Below, piece after piece: positions 9,400 through 21,989 of a DNA stretch of 64,000 bases; position 1 is the stretch's first letter; each line of letters opens with the position of its first letter. The DNA is from Karalla daura (Eukaryota; Chordata; Actinopteri; Chaetodontiformes; Leiognathidae), in assembly GCA_029224185.1 (NCBI GenBank), contig JANZKI010000043.1, forward strand, positions 1-64,000. Reading direction: 5' to 3'. Both the position numbers and the translations under genes were made by a program. Below the pieces are notes generated by a model that saw only the letters and a list, made by a program, of their open reading frames with translations, ran no database searches and was not told the DNA's origin.

Positions 9400-12300
9400 G
9401 CTGAGGCTCGGGCATCTTTGCATCTTTGTATCTCTGTCTCTTTATACCTTTGAATCTTTGTCTCTTTGTCTCTTTGTCTCTTTGTATCTTTGTCTCTTTG
9501 TCTCTTTGTCTCTTTGTCTCTTTGTCTCTTTGTCTCTTTGTATCTTTGTATCTTTGTATCTTTGTGTCTTTGTCTTTCTATTTCTCTTTGTCGCTCTCTG
9601 TCTCTTTGTCTCTCTCTCTTTGTCTCATTGTCGCTTTGTCTCTCTGTCTCTTTGTATCTTTGTGGGTAAGGCTGAGGACAGGGCCCTGTGTGAGGCTGAA
9701 ACGGAGGCTCGGCCTCAAACCCAATCGGAGGCTGAGGCCAGGACTCTGGGTGAGGCCGAAACGGAGGCTCAGGCCACGGTCCTGGGTGAGGCTGAAGCGG
9801 AAGCTCAGGCAAAGGCCCTAGGTGAGGCTGAAGCGGGGGCTCAGGCCTCGAGCCGAATCGGAGGTTGAGACCAGGGCCCTGGGTGAGGCTGAAACGGAGG
9901 CTCGGCCTCGAGCCGAAGCGGGAGCTCAGGCCTGGGCCCTGGGTGAGGCTGAAGTGGAGGCTCAGGCCAGGGCCCTGTGTGAGGCTGAAACGGAGGCTCA
10001 GGCCACGGTCCTGGGTGAGGCTGAAGCGGAAGCTCAGGTAAAGGCCCTAGGTGAGGCTGAAGCGGGGGCTCAGGCCTCGAGCCGAATCGGAGGTTGAGAC
10101 CAGGGCCCTGGGTGAGGCTGAAACGGAGGCTCGGCCTCGAGCCGAAGCGGGAGCTCAGGCCTGGGCCCTGGGTGAGGCTGAAGTGGAGGCTCAGGCCAGG
10201 GCCCTGTGTGAGGCTGAAACGGAGGCTCAGGCCACGGTCCTGGGTGAGGCTGAAGCGGAAGCTCAGGTAAAGGCCATAGGTGAGGCTGAAGCGGGGGCTC
10301 AGGCCTCGAGCCGAATCGGAGGTTGAGACCAGGGCCCTGGGTGAGGCTGAAACGGAGGCTCGGCCTCGAGCCGAAGCGGGAACTCAGGCCACGGTCCTGG
10401 GTGAGGCTGAAGCAGAGGTTCGGCCTCGGACGGAAGCGGAGGCTGAGGTCAGGGCTCTGGGTGAGGCTGAAGTGGAGGCTCAGGCCAGGGCCCTGTGTGA
10501 GGCTGAAACGGAGGCTCGGCCTCAAACCGAATCGGAGTCTGAGGCCAGGGCTCTGGTTGAGGCTCAAGCTGAGGCTCGGGCATCTTTGCATCTTTGTATC
10601 TCTGTCTCTTTATACCTTTGTATCTTTGTCTCTTTGTCTCTTTGTCTCTTTGTCTCTTTGTCTCTTTGTCTCTTTGTCTCTTTGTCTCTTTGAATCTTTG
10701 TGTCTTTGTCTTTCTATTTCTCTTTGTCGCTCTCTGTCTCTTTGTCTCGTTGTCTCTTTGTCTCTCTTTCTCTCTGTCTCTTTGTATCTTTGTGGGTAAG
10801 GCTGAAGCGGCTCGGCCTCGGACCGAAGCGGAGGCTGAGGACAGGGCCCTGTGTGAGGCTGAAGCGGAGGCCATGGCCTGGGCCCTGGGTCAGGCTGAAA
10901 AGGAGGCTCGGCCTCAAACCGAGTCGGAGGCTGAGGCCAGGACTCTGGGTGAGGCCGAAACGGAGGCTCAGGCCACGGTCCTGGGTGAGGCTGAAGCGGA
11001 AGCTCAGGCAAAGGCCCTAGGTGAGGCTGAAGCGGGGGCTCAGGCCTCGAGCCGAATCGGAGGTTGAGACCAGGGCCCTGGGTGAGGCTGAAACGGAGGC
11101 TCGGCCTCGAGCCGAAGCGGGAACTCAGGCCACGGTCCTGGGTGAGGCTGAAGCAGAGGTTCGGCCTCAGACGGAAGCGGAGGCTGAGGTCAGGGCTCTG
11201 GGTGAGGCTGAAGTGGAGGCTCAGGCCAGGGCCCTGTGTGAGGCTGAAACGGAGGCTCAGGCCACGGTCCTGGGTGAGGCTGAAGCGGAAGCTCAGGTAA
11301 AGGCCATAGGTGAGGCTGAAGCGGGGGCTCAGGCCTCGAGCCGAATCGGAGGTTGAGACCAGGGCCCTGGGTGAGGCTGAAACGGAGGCTCGGCCTCGAG
11401 CCGAAGCGGGAACTCAGGCCACGGTCCTGGGTGAGGCTGAAGCAGAGGTTCGGCCTCGGACGGAAGCGGAGGCTGAGGTCAGGGCTCTGGGTGAGGCTGA
11501 AGTGGAGGCTCAGGCCAGGGCCCTGTGTGAGGCTGAAACGGAGGCTCGGCCTCAAACCGAATCGGAGTCTGAGGCCAGGGCTCTGGTTGAGGCTCAAGCT
11601 GAGGCTCGGGCATCTTTGCATCTTTGTATCTCTGTCTCTTTATACCTTTGTATCTTTGTCTCTTTGTCTCTTTGTCTCTTTGTCTCTTTGTCTCTTTGTC
11701 TCTTTGTCTCTTTGAATCTTTGTGTCTTTGTCTTTCTATTTCTCTTTGTCGCTCTCTGTCTCTTTGTCTCGTTGTCTCTTTGTCTCTCTTTCTCTCTGTC
11801 TCTTTGTATCTTTGTGGGTAAGGCTGAAGCGGCTCGGCCTCGGACCGAAGCGGAGGCTGAGGACAGGGCCCTGTGTGAGGCTGAAGCGGAGGCCATGGCC
11901 TGGGCCCTGGGTCAGGCTGAAAAGGAGGCTCGGCCTCAAACCGAGTCGGAGGCTGAGGCCAGGACTCTGGGTGAGGCCGAAACGGAGGCTCAGGCCACGG
12001 TCCTGGGTGAGGCTGAAGCGGAAGCTCAGGCAAAGGCCCTAGGTGAGGCTGAAGCGGGGGCTCAGGCCTCGAGCCGAATCGGAGGTTGAGACCAGGGCCC
12101 TGGGTGAGGCTGAAACGGAGGCTCGGCCTCGAGCCGAAGCGGGAACTCAGGCCACGGTCCTGGGTGAGGCTGAAGCAGAGGTTCGGCCTCAGACGGAAGC
12201 GGAGGCTGAGGTCAGGGCTCTGGGTGAGGCTGAAGTGGAGGCTCAGGCCAGGGCCCTGTGTGAGGCTGAAACGGAGGCTCGGCCTCAAACCGAATCGGAG

Positions 12301-15300
12301 GCTGAGGCCAGGGCTCTGGTTGAGGCTCAAGCTGAGGCTCGGGCATCTTTGCATCTTTGTAGCTCTGTCTCTTTATACCTTTGCATCTTTGTCTCTTTGT
12401 ATCTTTGTATCTTTGTGTCTATGTATCTTTGTCTTTCTATTTCTCTTTGTCGCTCTCTGTCTCTTTGTCTCTCTCTCTTTGTCTCGTTGTCTCTTTGTCT
12501 CTCTGTCTCTTTGTATCTTTGTGGGGTAGGCTGAAGCGGCTCGGCCTCGGACCAAAGCGGAGGCTGAGGACAGGGCCCTGTGTGAGGCTGAAGCGGAGGC
12601 TCGGCCTCGGACGGAAGCGGAGGCTCAGGCCTTGGTCCTGTGTGAGGCTGAAATGGAGGCTCGGCCTCAAACCCAATCGGAGGCTGAGGCCAGGGCTCTG
12701 GGTGAAGCTGAAGTGGAGAATCAAGCCAGGGCCCTGTGTGAGGCTGAAACGGAGGCTCGGCCTCAAACCGAATCGGAGGCTGAGGCCAGGGCTCTGGTTG
12801 AGGCTCCAGCGGAGGCTCAGGCATCTTTGCATCTTTGTATCTCTGTCTCTTTGTATCTTTGTCTCTTTGTCTCTTTGTCTCTTTGTATCTTTGTATCTTT
12901 GTATCTTTGTATCTTTGTATCTTTGTCTTTCTATTTCTCTTTGTCGCTCTCTGTCTCTTTGTCTCTCTCTCTTTGTCTCGTTGTCTCTTTGTCTCTCTGT
13001 CTCTTTGTATCTTTGTGGGTAAGGCTGAAGCGTCTCGGCCTCGGACCGAAGCGGAGGCTGAGGACAGGGCTCTGTGTGAGGCTGAAGCGGAGGCCATGGC
13101 CTGGGCCCTGGGTCAGGCTGAAACGGAGGCTCGGCCTCGGACGGAAGCAGAGGCTCGGGCCTGGGTCCTGTGTGAGGCTGAAATGGAGGCTCGGCCTTAA
13201 ACCGAGCCGGAGGCTGAGGCCAGGACTCTGGGTGAGGGCGAAATGGAGGCTCAGGCCACGGTGCTGGGTGAGGCTGAAGCGGAAGCTCAGGCAAAGGCCC
13301 TAGGTGAGGCTGAAGCGGGGGCTCAGGCCTCGAGCCGAATCGGAGGTTGAGACCAGGGCCCTGGGTGAGGCTGAAACGGAGGCTCGGCCTCGAGCCGAAG
13401 CGGGAGCTCAGGCCTGGGCCCTGGATGAGGCTGAAGCGGAGGCTCAGCCTCGAGCCGAAGCGGGAACTCAGGCCACGGTCCTGGGTGAGGCTGAAGCAGA
13501 GGTTCGGCCTCGGACAGAAACGGAGGCTGAGGTCAGGGCTCTGGGTGAGGCTGAAGTGGAGGCTCAGGCCAGGGCCCTGTGTGAGGCTGAAACGGAGGCT
13601 CGGCCTCAAACCGAATCGGAGGCTGAGGCCAGGGCTCTGGTTGAGGCTCAAGCTGAGGCTCGGGCATCTTTGCATCTTTGTATCTCTGTCTCTTTATACC
13701 TTTGAATCTTTGTCTCTTTGTCTCTTTGTATCTTTGTCTCTTTGTCTCTTTGTCTCTTTGTCTCTTTGTCTCTTTGTATCTTTGTATCTTTGTGTCTTTG
13801 TCTTTCTATTTCTCTTTGTCGCTCTCTGTCTCTTTGTCTCTCTCTCTTTGTCTCATTGTCGCTTTGTCTCTCTGTCTCTTTGTATCTTTGTGGGTAAGGC
13901 TGAGGACAGGGCCCTGTGTGAGGCTGAAACGGAGGCTCGGCCTCAAACCCAATCGGAGGCTGAGGCCAGGACTCTGGGTGAGGCCGAAACGGAGGCTCAG
14001 GCCACGGTCCTGGGTGAGGCTGAAGCGGAAGCTCAGGCAAAGGCCCTAGGTGAGGCTGAAGCGGGGGCTCAGGCCTCGAGCCGAATCGGAGGTTGAGACC
14101 AGGGCCCTGGGTGAGGCTGAAACGGAGGCTCGGCCTCGAGCCGAAGCGGGAGCTCAGGCCTGGGCCCTGGGTGAGGCTGAAGTGGAGGCTCAGGCCAGGG
14201 CCCTGTGTGAGGCTGAAACGGAGGCTCAGGCCACGGTCCTGGGTGAGGCTGAAGCGGAAGCTCAGGTAAAGGCCCTAGGTGAGGCTGAAGCGGGGGCTCA
14301 GGCCTCGAGCCGAATCGGAGGTTGAGACCAGGGCCCTGGGTGAGGCTGAAACGGAGGCTCGGCCTCGAGCCGAAGCGGGAGCTCAGGCCTGGGCCCTGGG
14401 TGAGGCTGAAGTGGAGGCTCAGGCCAGGGCCCTGTGTGAGGCTGAAACGGAGGCTCAGGCCACGGTCCTGGGTGAGGCTGAAGCGGAAGCTCAGGTAAAG
14501 GCCATAGGTGAGGCTGAAGCGGGGGCTCAGGCCTCGAGCCGAATCGGAGGTTGAGACCAGGGCCCTGGGTGAGGCTGAAACGGAGGCTCGGCCTCGAGCC
14601 GAAGCGGGAACTCAGGCCACGGTCCTGGGTGAGGCTGAAGCAGAGGTTCGGCCTCGGACGGAAGCGGAGGCTGAGGTCAGGGCTCTGGGTGAGGCTGAAG
14701 TGGAGGCTCAGGCCAGGGCCCTGTGTGAGGCTGAAACGGAGGCTCGGCCTCAAACCGAATCGGAGTCTGAGGCCAGGGCTCTGGTTGAGGCTCAAGCTGA
14801 GGCTCGGGCATCTTTGCATCTTTGTATCTCTGTCTCTTTATACCTTTGTATCTTTGTCTCTTTGTCTCTTTGTCTCTTTGTCTCTTTGTCTCTTTGTCTC
14901 TTTGTCTCTTTGAATCTTTGTGTCTTTGTCTTTCTATTTCTCTTTGTCGCTCTCTGTCTCTTTGTCTCGTTGTCTCTTTGTCTCTCTTTCTCTCTGTCTC
15001 TTTGTATCTTTGTGGGTAAGGCTGAAGCGGCTCGGCCTCGGACCGAAGCGGAGGCTGAGGACAGGGCCCTGTGTGAGGCTGAAGCGGAGGCCATGGCCTG
15101 GGCCCTGGGTCAGGCTGAAAAGGAGGCTCGGCCTCAAACCGAGTCGGAGGCTGAGGCCAGGACTCTGGGTGAGGCCGAAACGGAGGCTCAGGCCACGGTC
15201 CTGGGTGAGGCTGAAGCGGAAGCTCAGGCAAAGGCCCTAGGTGAGGCTGAAGCGGGGGCTCAGGCCTCGAGCCGAATCGGAGGTTGAGACCAGGGCCCTG

Positions 15301-17980
15301 GGTGAGGCTGAAACGGAGGCTCGGCCTCGAGCCGAAGCGGGAACTCAGGCCACGGTCCTGGGTGAGGCTGAAGCAGAGGTTCGGCCTCGAGCCGAAGCGG
15401 GAGCTCAGGCCTGGGCCCTGGGTGAGGCTGAAGTGGAGGCTCAGGCCAGGGCCCTGTGTGAGGCTGAAACGGAGGCTCAGGCCACGGTCCTGGGTGAGGC
15501 TGAAGCGGAAGCTCAGGTAAAGGCCATAGGTGAGGCTGAAGCGGGGGCTCAGGCCTCGAGCCGAATCGGAGGTTGAGACCAGGGCCCTGGGTGAGGCTGA
15601 AACGGAGGCTCGGCCTCGAGCCGAAGCGGGAACTCAGGCCACGGTCCTGGGTGAGGCTGAAGCAGAGGTTCGGCCTCGGACGGAAGCGGAGGCTGAGGTC
15701 AGGGCTCTGGGTGAGGCTGAAGTGGAGGCTCAGGCCAGGGCCCTGTGTGAGGCTGAAACGGAGGCTCGGCCTCAAACCGAATCGGAGTCTGAGGCCAGGG
15801 CTCTGGTTGAGGCTCAAGCTGAGGCTCGGGCATCTTTGCATCTTTGTATCTCTGTCTCTTTATACCTTTGTATCTTTGTCTCTTTGTCTCTTTGTCTCTT
15901 TGTCTCTTTGTCTCTTTGTCTCTTTGTCTCTTTGTCTCTTTGAATCTTTGTGTCTTTGTCTTTCTATTTCTCTTTGTCGCTCTCTGTCTCTTTGTCTCGT
16001 TGTCTCTTTGTCTCTCTTTCTCTCTGTCTCTTTGTATCTTTGTGGGTAAGGCTGAAGCGGCTCGGCCTCGGACCGAAGCGGAGGCTGAGGACAGGGCCCT
16101 GTGTGAGGCTGAAGCGGAGGCCATGGCCTGGGCCCTGGGTCAGGCTGAAAAGGAGGCTCGGCCTCAAACCGAGTCGGAGGCTGAGGCCAGGACTCTGGGT
16201 GAGGCCGAAACGGAGGCTCAGGCCACGGTCCTGGGTGAGGCTGAAGCGGAAGCTCAGGCAAAGGCCCTAGGTGAGGCTGAAGCGGGGGCTCAGGCCTCGA
16301 GCTGAATCGGAGGTTGAGACCAGGGCCCTGGGTGAGGCTGAAACGGAGGCTCGGCCTCGAGCCGAAGCGGGAACTCAGGCCACGGTCCTGGGTGAGGCTG
16401 AAGCAGAGGTTTGGCCTCAGACGGAAGCGGAGGCTGAGGTCAGGGCTCTGGGTGAGGCTGAAGTGGAGGCTCAGGCCAGGGCCCTGTGTGAGGCTGAAAC
16501 GGAGGCTCGGCCTCAAACCGAATCGGAGGCTGAGGCCAGGGCTCTGGTTGAGGCTCAAGCTGAGGCTCGGGCATCTTTGCATCTTTGTAGCTCTGTCTCT
16601 TTATACCTTTGCATCTTTGTCTCTTTGTATCTTTGTATCTTTGTGTCTATGTATCTTTGTCTTTCTATTTCTCTTTGTCGCTCTCTGTCTCTTTGTCTCT
16701 CTCTCTTTGTCTCGTTGTCTCTTTGTCTCTCTGTCTCTTTGTATCTTTGTGGGGTAGGCTGAAGCGGCTCGGCCTCGGACCAAAGCGGAGGCTGAGGACA
16801 GGGCCCTGTGTGAGGCTGAAGCGGAGGCTCGGCCTCGGACGGAAGCGGAGGCTCAGGCCTTGGTCCTGTGTGAGGCTGAAATGGAGGCTCGGCCTCAAAC
16901 CCAATCGGAGGCTGAGGCCAGGGCTCTGGGTGAAGCTGAAGTGGAGAATCAAGCCAGGGCCCTGTGTGAGGCTGAAACGGAGGCTCGGCCTCAAACCGAA
17001 TCGGAGGCTGAGGCCAGGGCTCTGGTTGAGGCTCCAGCGGAGGCTCAGGCATCTTTGCATCTTTGTATCTCTGTCTCTTTGTATCTTTGTCTCTTTGTCT
17101 CTTTGTCTCTTTGTATCTTTGTATCTTTGTATCTTTGTATCTTTGTATCTTTGTCTTTCTATTTCTCTTTGTCGCTCTCTGTCTCTTTGTCTCTCTCTCT
17201 TTGTCTCGTTGTCTCTTTGTCTCTCTGTCTCTTTGTATCTTTGTGGGTAAGGCTGAAGCGTCTCGGCCTCGGACCGAAGCGGAGGCTGAGGACAGGGCTC
17301 TGTGTGAGGCTGAAGCGGAGGCCATGGCCTGGGCCCTGGGTCAGGCTGAAACGGAGGCTCGGCCTCGGACGGAAGCAGAGGCTCGGGCCTGGGTCCTGTG
17401 TGAGGCTGAAATGGAGGCTCGGCCTTAAACCGAGCCGGAGGCTGAGGCCAGGACTCTGGGTGAGGGCGAAATGGAGGCTCAGGCCACGGTGCTGGGTGAG
17501 GCTGAAGCGGAAGCTCAGGCAAAGGCCCTAGGTGAGGCTGAAGCGGGGGCTCAGGCCTCGAGCCGAATCGGAGGTTGAGACCAGGGCCCTGGGTGAGGCT
17601 GAAACGGAGGCTCGGCCTCGAGCCGAAGCGGGAGCTCAGGCCTGGGCCCTGGATGAGGCTGAAGCGGAGGCTCAGCCTCGAGCCGAAGCGGGAACTCAGG
17701 CCACGGTCCTGGGTGAGGCTGAAGCAGAGGTTCGGCCTCGGACAGAAACGGAGGCTGAGGTCAGGGCTCTGGGTGAGGCTGAAGTGGAGGCTCAGGCCAG
17801 GGCCCTGTGTGAGGCTGAAACGGAGGCTCGGCCTCAAACCGAATCGGAGGCTGAGGCCAGGGCTCTGGTTGAGGCTCAAGCTGAGGCTCGGGCATCTTTG
17901 CATCTTTGTATCTCTGTCTCTTTATACCTTTGCATCTTTGTCTCTTTGTCTCTTTGTATCTTTGTCTCTTTGTCTCTTTG
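9400..17980. repeat. Tandem duplication, unit about 4.23 kb
   Basis: Landmarks at 9822, 10051, 12043, 12437, 13304 and 13678 recur exactly 4228 bp later at 14050, 14279, 16271, 16665, 17532 and 17906. Near-identical reading between the copies implies a recent event. A third partial copy continues to about 19.07 kb with a shift of 4264 bp (14050 matches 18314 and 14508 matches 18772). Confidence 0.85.
10280..12090. repeat. Tandem duplication, shift about 1.03 kb
   Basis: Sequence from about 10280 recurs with a 1030-bp shift (10323 matches 11353 and 10594 matches 11624), including its microsatellite cassette with GAATCTTTGTGTCTTTGTC. The same pair is seen again near 14.5-16.3 kb because it lies inside a larger 4.23-kb duplication. 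Confidence 0.8.
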
Positions 17981-18129
17981 TCTCTTTGTCTCTTTGTCTC
18001 TTTGTCTCTTTGTCTCTTTGTGTCTTTGTCTTTCTATTTCTCTTTGTCGCTCTCTGTCTCTTTGTCTCTCTCTCTTTGTCTCATTGTCGCTTTGTCTCTC
18101 TGTCTCTTTGTATCTTTGTGGGTAAGGCT

Positions 18130-21100
18130 GAGGACAGGGCCCTGTGTGAGGCTGAAACGGAGGCTCGGCCTCAAACCCAATCGGAGGCTGAGGCCAGGAC
18201 TCTGGGTGAGGCCGAAACGGAGGCTCAGGCCACGGTCCTGGGTGAGGCTGAAGCGGAGGCTCAGGCCACGGTCCTGGGTGAGGCTGAAGCGGAAGCTCAG
18301 GTAAAGGCCCTAGGTGAGGCTGAAGCGGGGGCTCAGGCCTCGAGCCGAATCGGAGGTTGAGACCAGGGCCCTGGGTGAGGCTGAAACGGAGGCTCGGCCT
18401 CGAGCCGAAGCGGGAGCTCAGGCCTGGGCCCTGGGTGAGGCTGAAGTGGAGGCTCAGGCCAGGGCCCTGTGTGAGGCTGAAACGGAGGCTCAGGCCACGG
18501 TCCTGGGTGAGGCTGAAGCGGAAGCTCAGGTAAAGGCCCTAGGTGAGGCTGAAGCGGGGGCTCAGGCCTCGGACCGAATCGGAGGTTGAGACCAGGGCCC
18601 TGGGTGAGGCTGAAACGGAGGCTCGGCCTCGAGCCGAAGCGGGAGCTCAGGCCTGGGCCCTGGGTGAGGCTGAAGTGGAGGCTCAGGCCAGGGCCCTGTG
18701 TGAGGCTGAAACGGAGGCTCAGGCCACGGTCCTGGGTGAGGCTGAAGCGGAAGCTCAGGTAAAGGCCCTAGGTGAGGCTGAAGCGGGGGCTCAGGCCTCG
18801 AGCCGAATCGGAGGTTGAGACCAGGGCCCTGGGTGAGGCTGAAACGGAGGCTCGGCCTCGAGCCGAAGCGGGAACTCAGGCCACGGTCCTGGGTGAGGCT
18901 GAAGCAGAGGTTCGGCCTCGGACAGAAGCGGAGGCTGAGGTCAGGGCTCTGGGTGAGGCTGAAGTGGAGGCTCAGGCCAGGGCCCTGTGTGAGGCTGAAA
19001 CGGAGGCTCGGCCTCAAACCGAATCGGAGGCTGAGGCCAGGGCTCTGGTTGAGGCTCAAGCTGAGACTCGGGCATCTTTGCATCTTTGTAGCTCTGTCTC
19101 TTTATACCTTTGTATCTTTGTGTCTATGTATCTTTGTATCTTTGCATCTTTGTCTTTCTATTTCTCTTTGTCGCTCTCTGTCTCTTTGTCTCTCTCTCTT
19201 TGTCTCGTTGTCTCTTTGTCTCTCTGTCTCTTTGTATCTTTGTGGGGTAGGCTGAAGCGGCTCGGCCTCGGACCAAAGCGGAGGCTGAGGACAGGGCCCT
19301 GTGTGAGGCTGAAGCGGAGGCTCGGCCTCGGACGGAAGCGGAGGCTCAGGCCTTGGTCCTGTGTGAGGCTGAAATGGAGGCTCGGCCTCAAACCCAATCG
19401 GAGGCTGAGGCCAGGGCTCTGGGTGAAGCTGAAGTGGAGAATCAAGCCAGGGCCCTGTGTGAGGCTGAAACGGAGGCTCGGCCTCAAACCGAATCGGAGG
19501 CTGAGGCCAGGGCTCTGGTTGAGGCTCCAGCGGAGGCTCAGGCATCTTTGCATCTTTGTATCTCTGTCTCTTTGTATCTTTGTCTCTTTGTCTCTTTGTC
19601 TCTTTGTATCTTTGTATCTTTGTATCTTTGTATCTTTGTATCTTTGTATCTTTGTCTTTCTATTTCTCTTTGTCGCTCTCTGTCTCTTTGTCTCTCTCTC
19701 TTTGTCTCATTGTCGCTTTGTCTCTCTGTCTCTTTGTATCTTTGTGGGTAAGGCTGAGGACAGGGCCCTGTGTGAGGCTGAAACGGAGGCTCGGCCTCAA
19801 ACCCAATCGGAGGCTGAGGCCAGGACTCTGGGTGAGGCCGAAACGGAGGCTCAGGCCACGGTCCTGGGTGAGGCTGAAGCGGAAGCTCAGGCAAAGGCCC
19901 TAGGTGAGGCTGAAGCGGGGGCTCAGGCCTCGAGCCGAATCGGAGGTTGAGACCAGGGCCCTGGGTGAGGCTGAAACGGAGGCTCGGCCTCGAGCCGAAG
20001 CGGGAGCTCAGGCCTGGGCCCTGGGTGAGGCTGAAGTGGAGGCTCAGGCCAGGGCCCTGTGTGAGGCTGAAACGGAGGCTCAGGCCACGGTCCTGGGTGA
20101 GGCTGAAGCGGAAGCTCAGGTAAAGGCCCTAGGTGAGGCTGAAGCGGGGGCTCAGGCCTCGGACCGAATCGGAGGTTGAGACCAGGGCCCTGGGTGAGGC
20201 TGAAACGGAGGCTCGGCCTCGAGCCGAAGCGGGAGCTCAGGCCTGGGCCCTGGGTGAGGCTGAAGTGGAGGCTCAGGCCAGGGCCCTGTGTGAGGCTGAA
20301 ACGGAGGCTCAGGCCACGGTCCTGGGTGAGGCTGAAGCGGAAGCTCAGGTAAAGGCCCTAGGTGAGGCTGAAGCGGGGGCTCAGGCCTCGAGCCGAATCG
20401 GAGGTTGAGACCAGGGCCCTGGGTGAGGCTGAAACGGAGGCTCGGCCTCGAGCCGAAGCGGGAACTCAGGCCACGGTCCTGGGTGAGGCTGAAGCAGAGG
20501 TTCGGCCTCGGACAGAAGCGGAGGCTGAGGTCAGGGCTCTGGGTGAGGCTGAAGTGGAGGCTCAGGCCAGGGCCCTGTGTGAGGCTGAAACGGAGGCTCG
20601 GCCTCAAACCGAATCGGAGGCTGAGGCCAGGGCTCTGGTTGAGGCTCAAGCTGAGACTCGGGCATCTTTGCATCTTTGTAGCTCTGTCTCTTTATACCTT
20701 TGTATCTTTGTGTCTATGTATCTTTGTATCTTTGCATCTTTGTCTTTCTATTTCTCTTTGTCGCTCTCTGTCTCTTTGTCTCTCTCTCTTTGTCTCGTTG
20801 TCTCTTTGTCTCTCTGTCTCTTTGTATCTTTGTGGGGTAGGCTGAAGCGGCTCGGCCTCGGACCAAAGCGGAGGCTGAGGACAGGGCCCTGTGTGAGGCT
20901 GAAGCGGAGGCTCGGCCTCGGACGGAAGCGGAGGCTCAGGCCTTGGTCCTGTGTGAGGCTGAAATGGAGGCTCGGCCTCAAACCCAATCGGAGGCTGAGG
21001 CCAGGGCTCTGGGTGAAGCTGAAGTGGAGAATCAGGCCAGGGCCCTGTGTGAGGCTGAAACGGAGGCTCGGCCTCAAACCGAATCGGAGGCTGAGGCCAG

Positions 21101-21200
21101 GGCTCTGGTTGAGGCTCCAGCGGAGGCTCAGGCATCTTTGCATCTTTGTATCTCTGTCTCTTTGTATCTTTGTCTCTTTGTCTCTTTGTCTCTTTGTCTC
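18130..21200. repeat. Tandem duplication, unit 1590 bp
   Basis: Landmarks at 18314, 18543, 18772 and 19353 recur at 19904, 20133, 20362 and 20943. The shared rare variant CAGGCCTCGGACCGAATC (in place of CTCGAGCCGAATC) occurs in both copies and supports direct duplication. Confidence 0.85.
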
Positions 21201-21989
21201 TTTGTCTCTTTGTCTCTTTGTATCTTTGTATCTTTGTATCTTTGTCTTTCTATTTCTCTTTGTCGCTCTCTGTCTCTTTGTCTCTCTCTCTTTGTCTCGT
21301 TGTCTCTTTGTCTCTCTGTCTCTTTGTATCTTTGTGGGTAAGGCTGAAGCGTCTCGGCCTCGGACCGAAGCGGAGGCTGAGGACAGGGCCCTGTGTGAGG
21401 CTGAAGCGGAGGCCATGGCCTGGGCCCTGGGTCAGGCTGAAACGGAGGCTCGGCCTCGGACGGAAGCAGAGGCTCGGGCCTGGGTCCTGTGTGAGGCTGA
21501 AATGGAGGCTCGGCCTCAAACCGAGCCGGAGGCTGAGGCCAGGACTCTGGGTGAGGCCGAAATTGAGGCTCAGGCCACGGTGCTGGGTGAGGCTGAAGCG
21601 GAAGCTCAGTCAAAGGCCCTAGGTGAGGCTGAAGCGGGGGCTCAGGCCTCGAGCCGAATCGGAGGTTGAGACCAGGGCCCTGGGTGAGGCTGAAACGGAG
21701 GCTCGGCCTCGAGCCGAAGCGGGAGCTCAGGCCTGGGCCCTGGATGAGGCTGAAGCGGAGGCTCAGCCTCGAGCCGAAGCGGGAACTCAGGCCACGGTCC
21801 TGGGTGAGGCTGAAGCAGAGGTTCGGCCTCGGACAGAAGCGGAGGCTGAGGTCAGGGCTCTGGGTGAGGCTGAAGTGGAGGCTCAGGCCAGGGCCCTGTG
21901 TGAGGCTGAAACGGAGGCTCGGCCTCAAACCGAATCGGAGGCTGAGGCCAGGGCTCTGGTTGAGGCTCAAGCTGAGGCTCGGGCATCTT

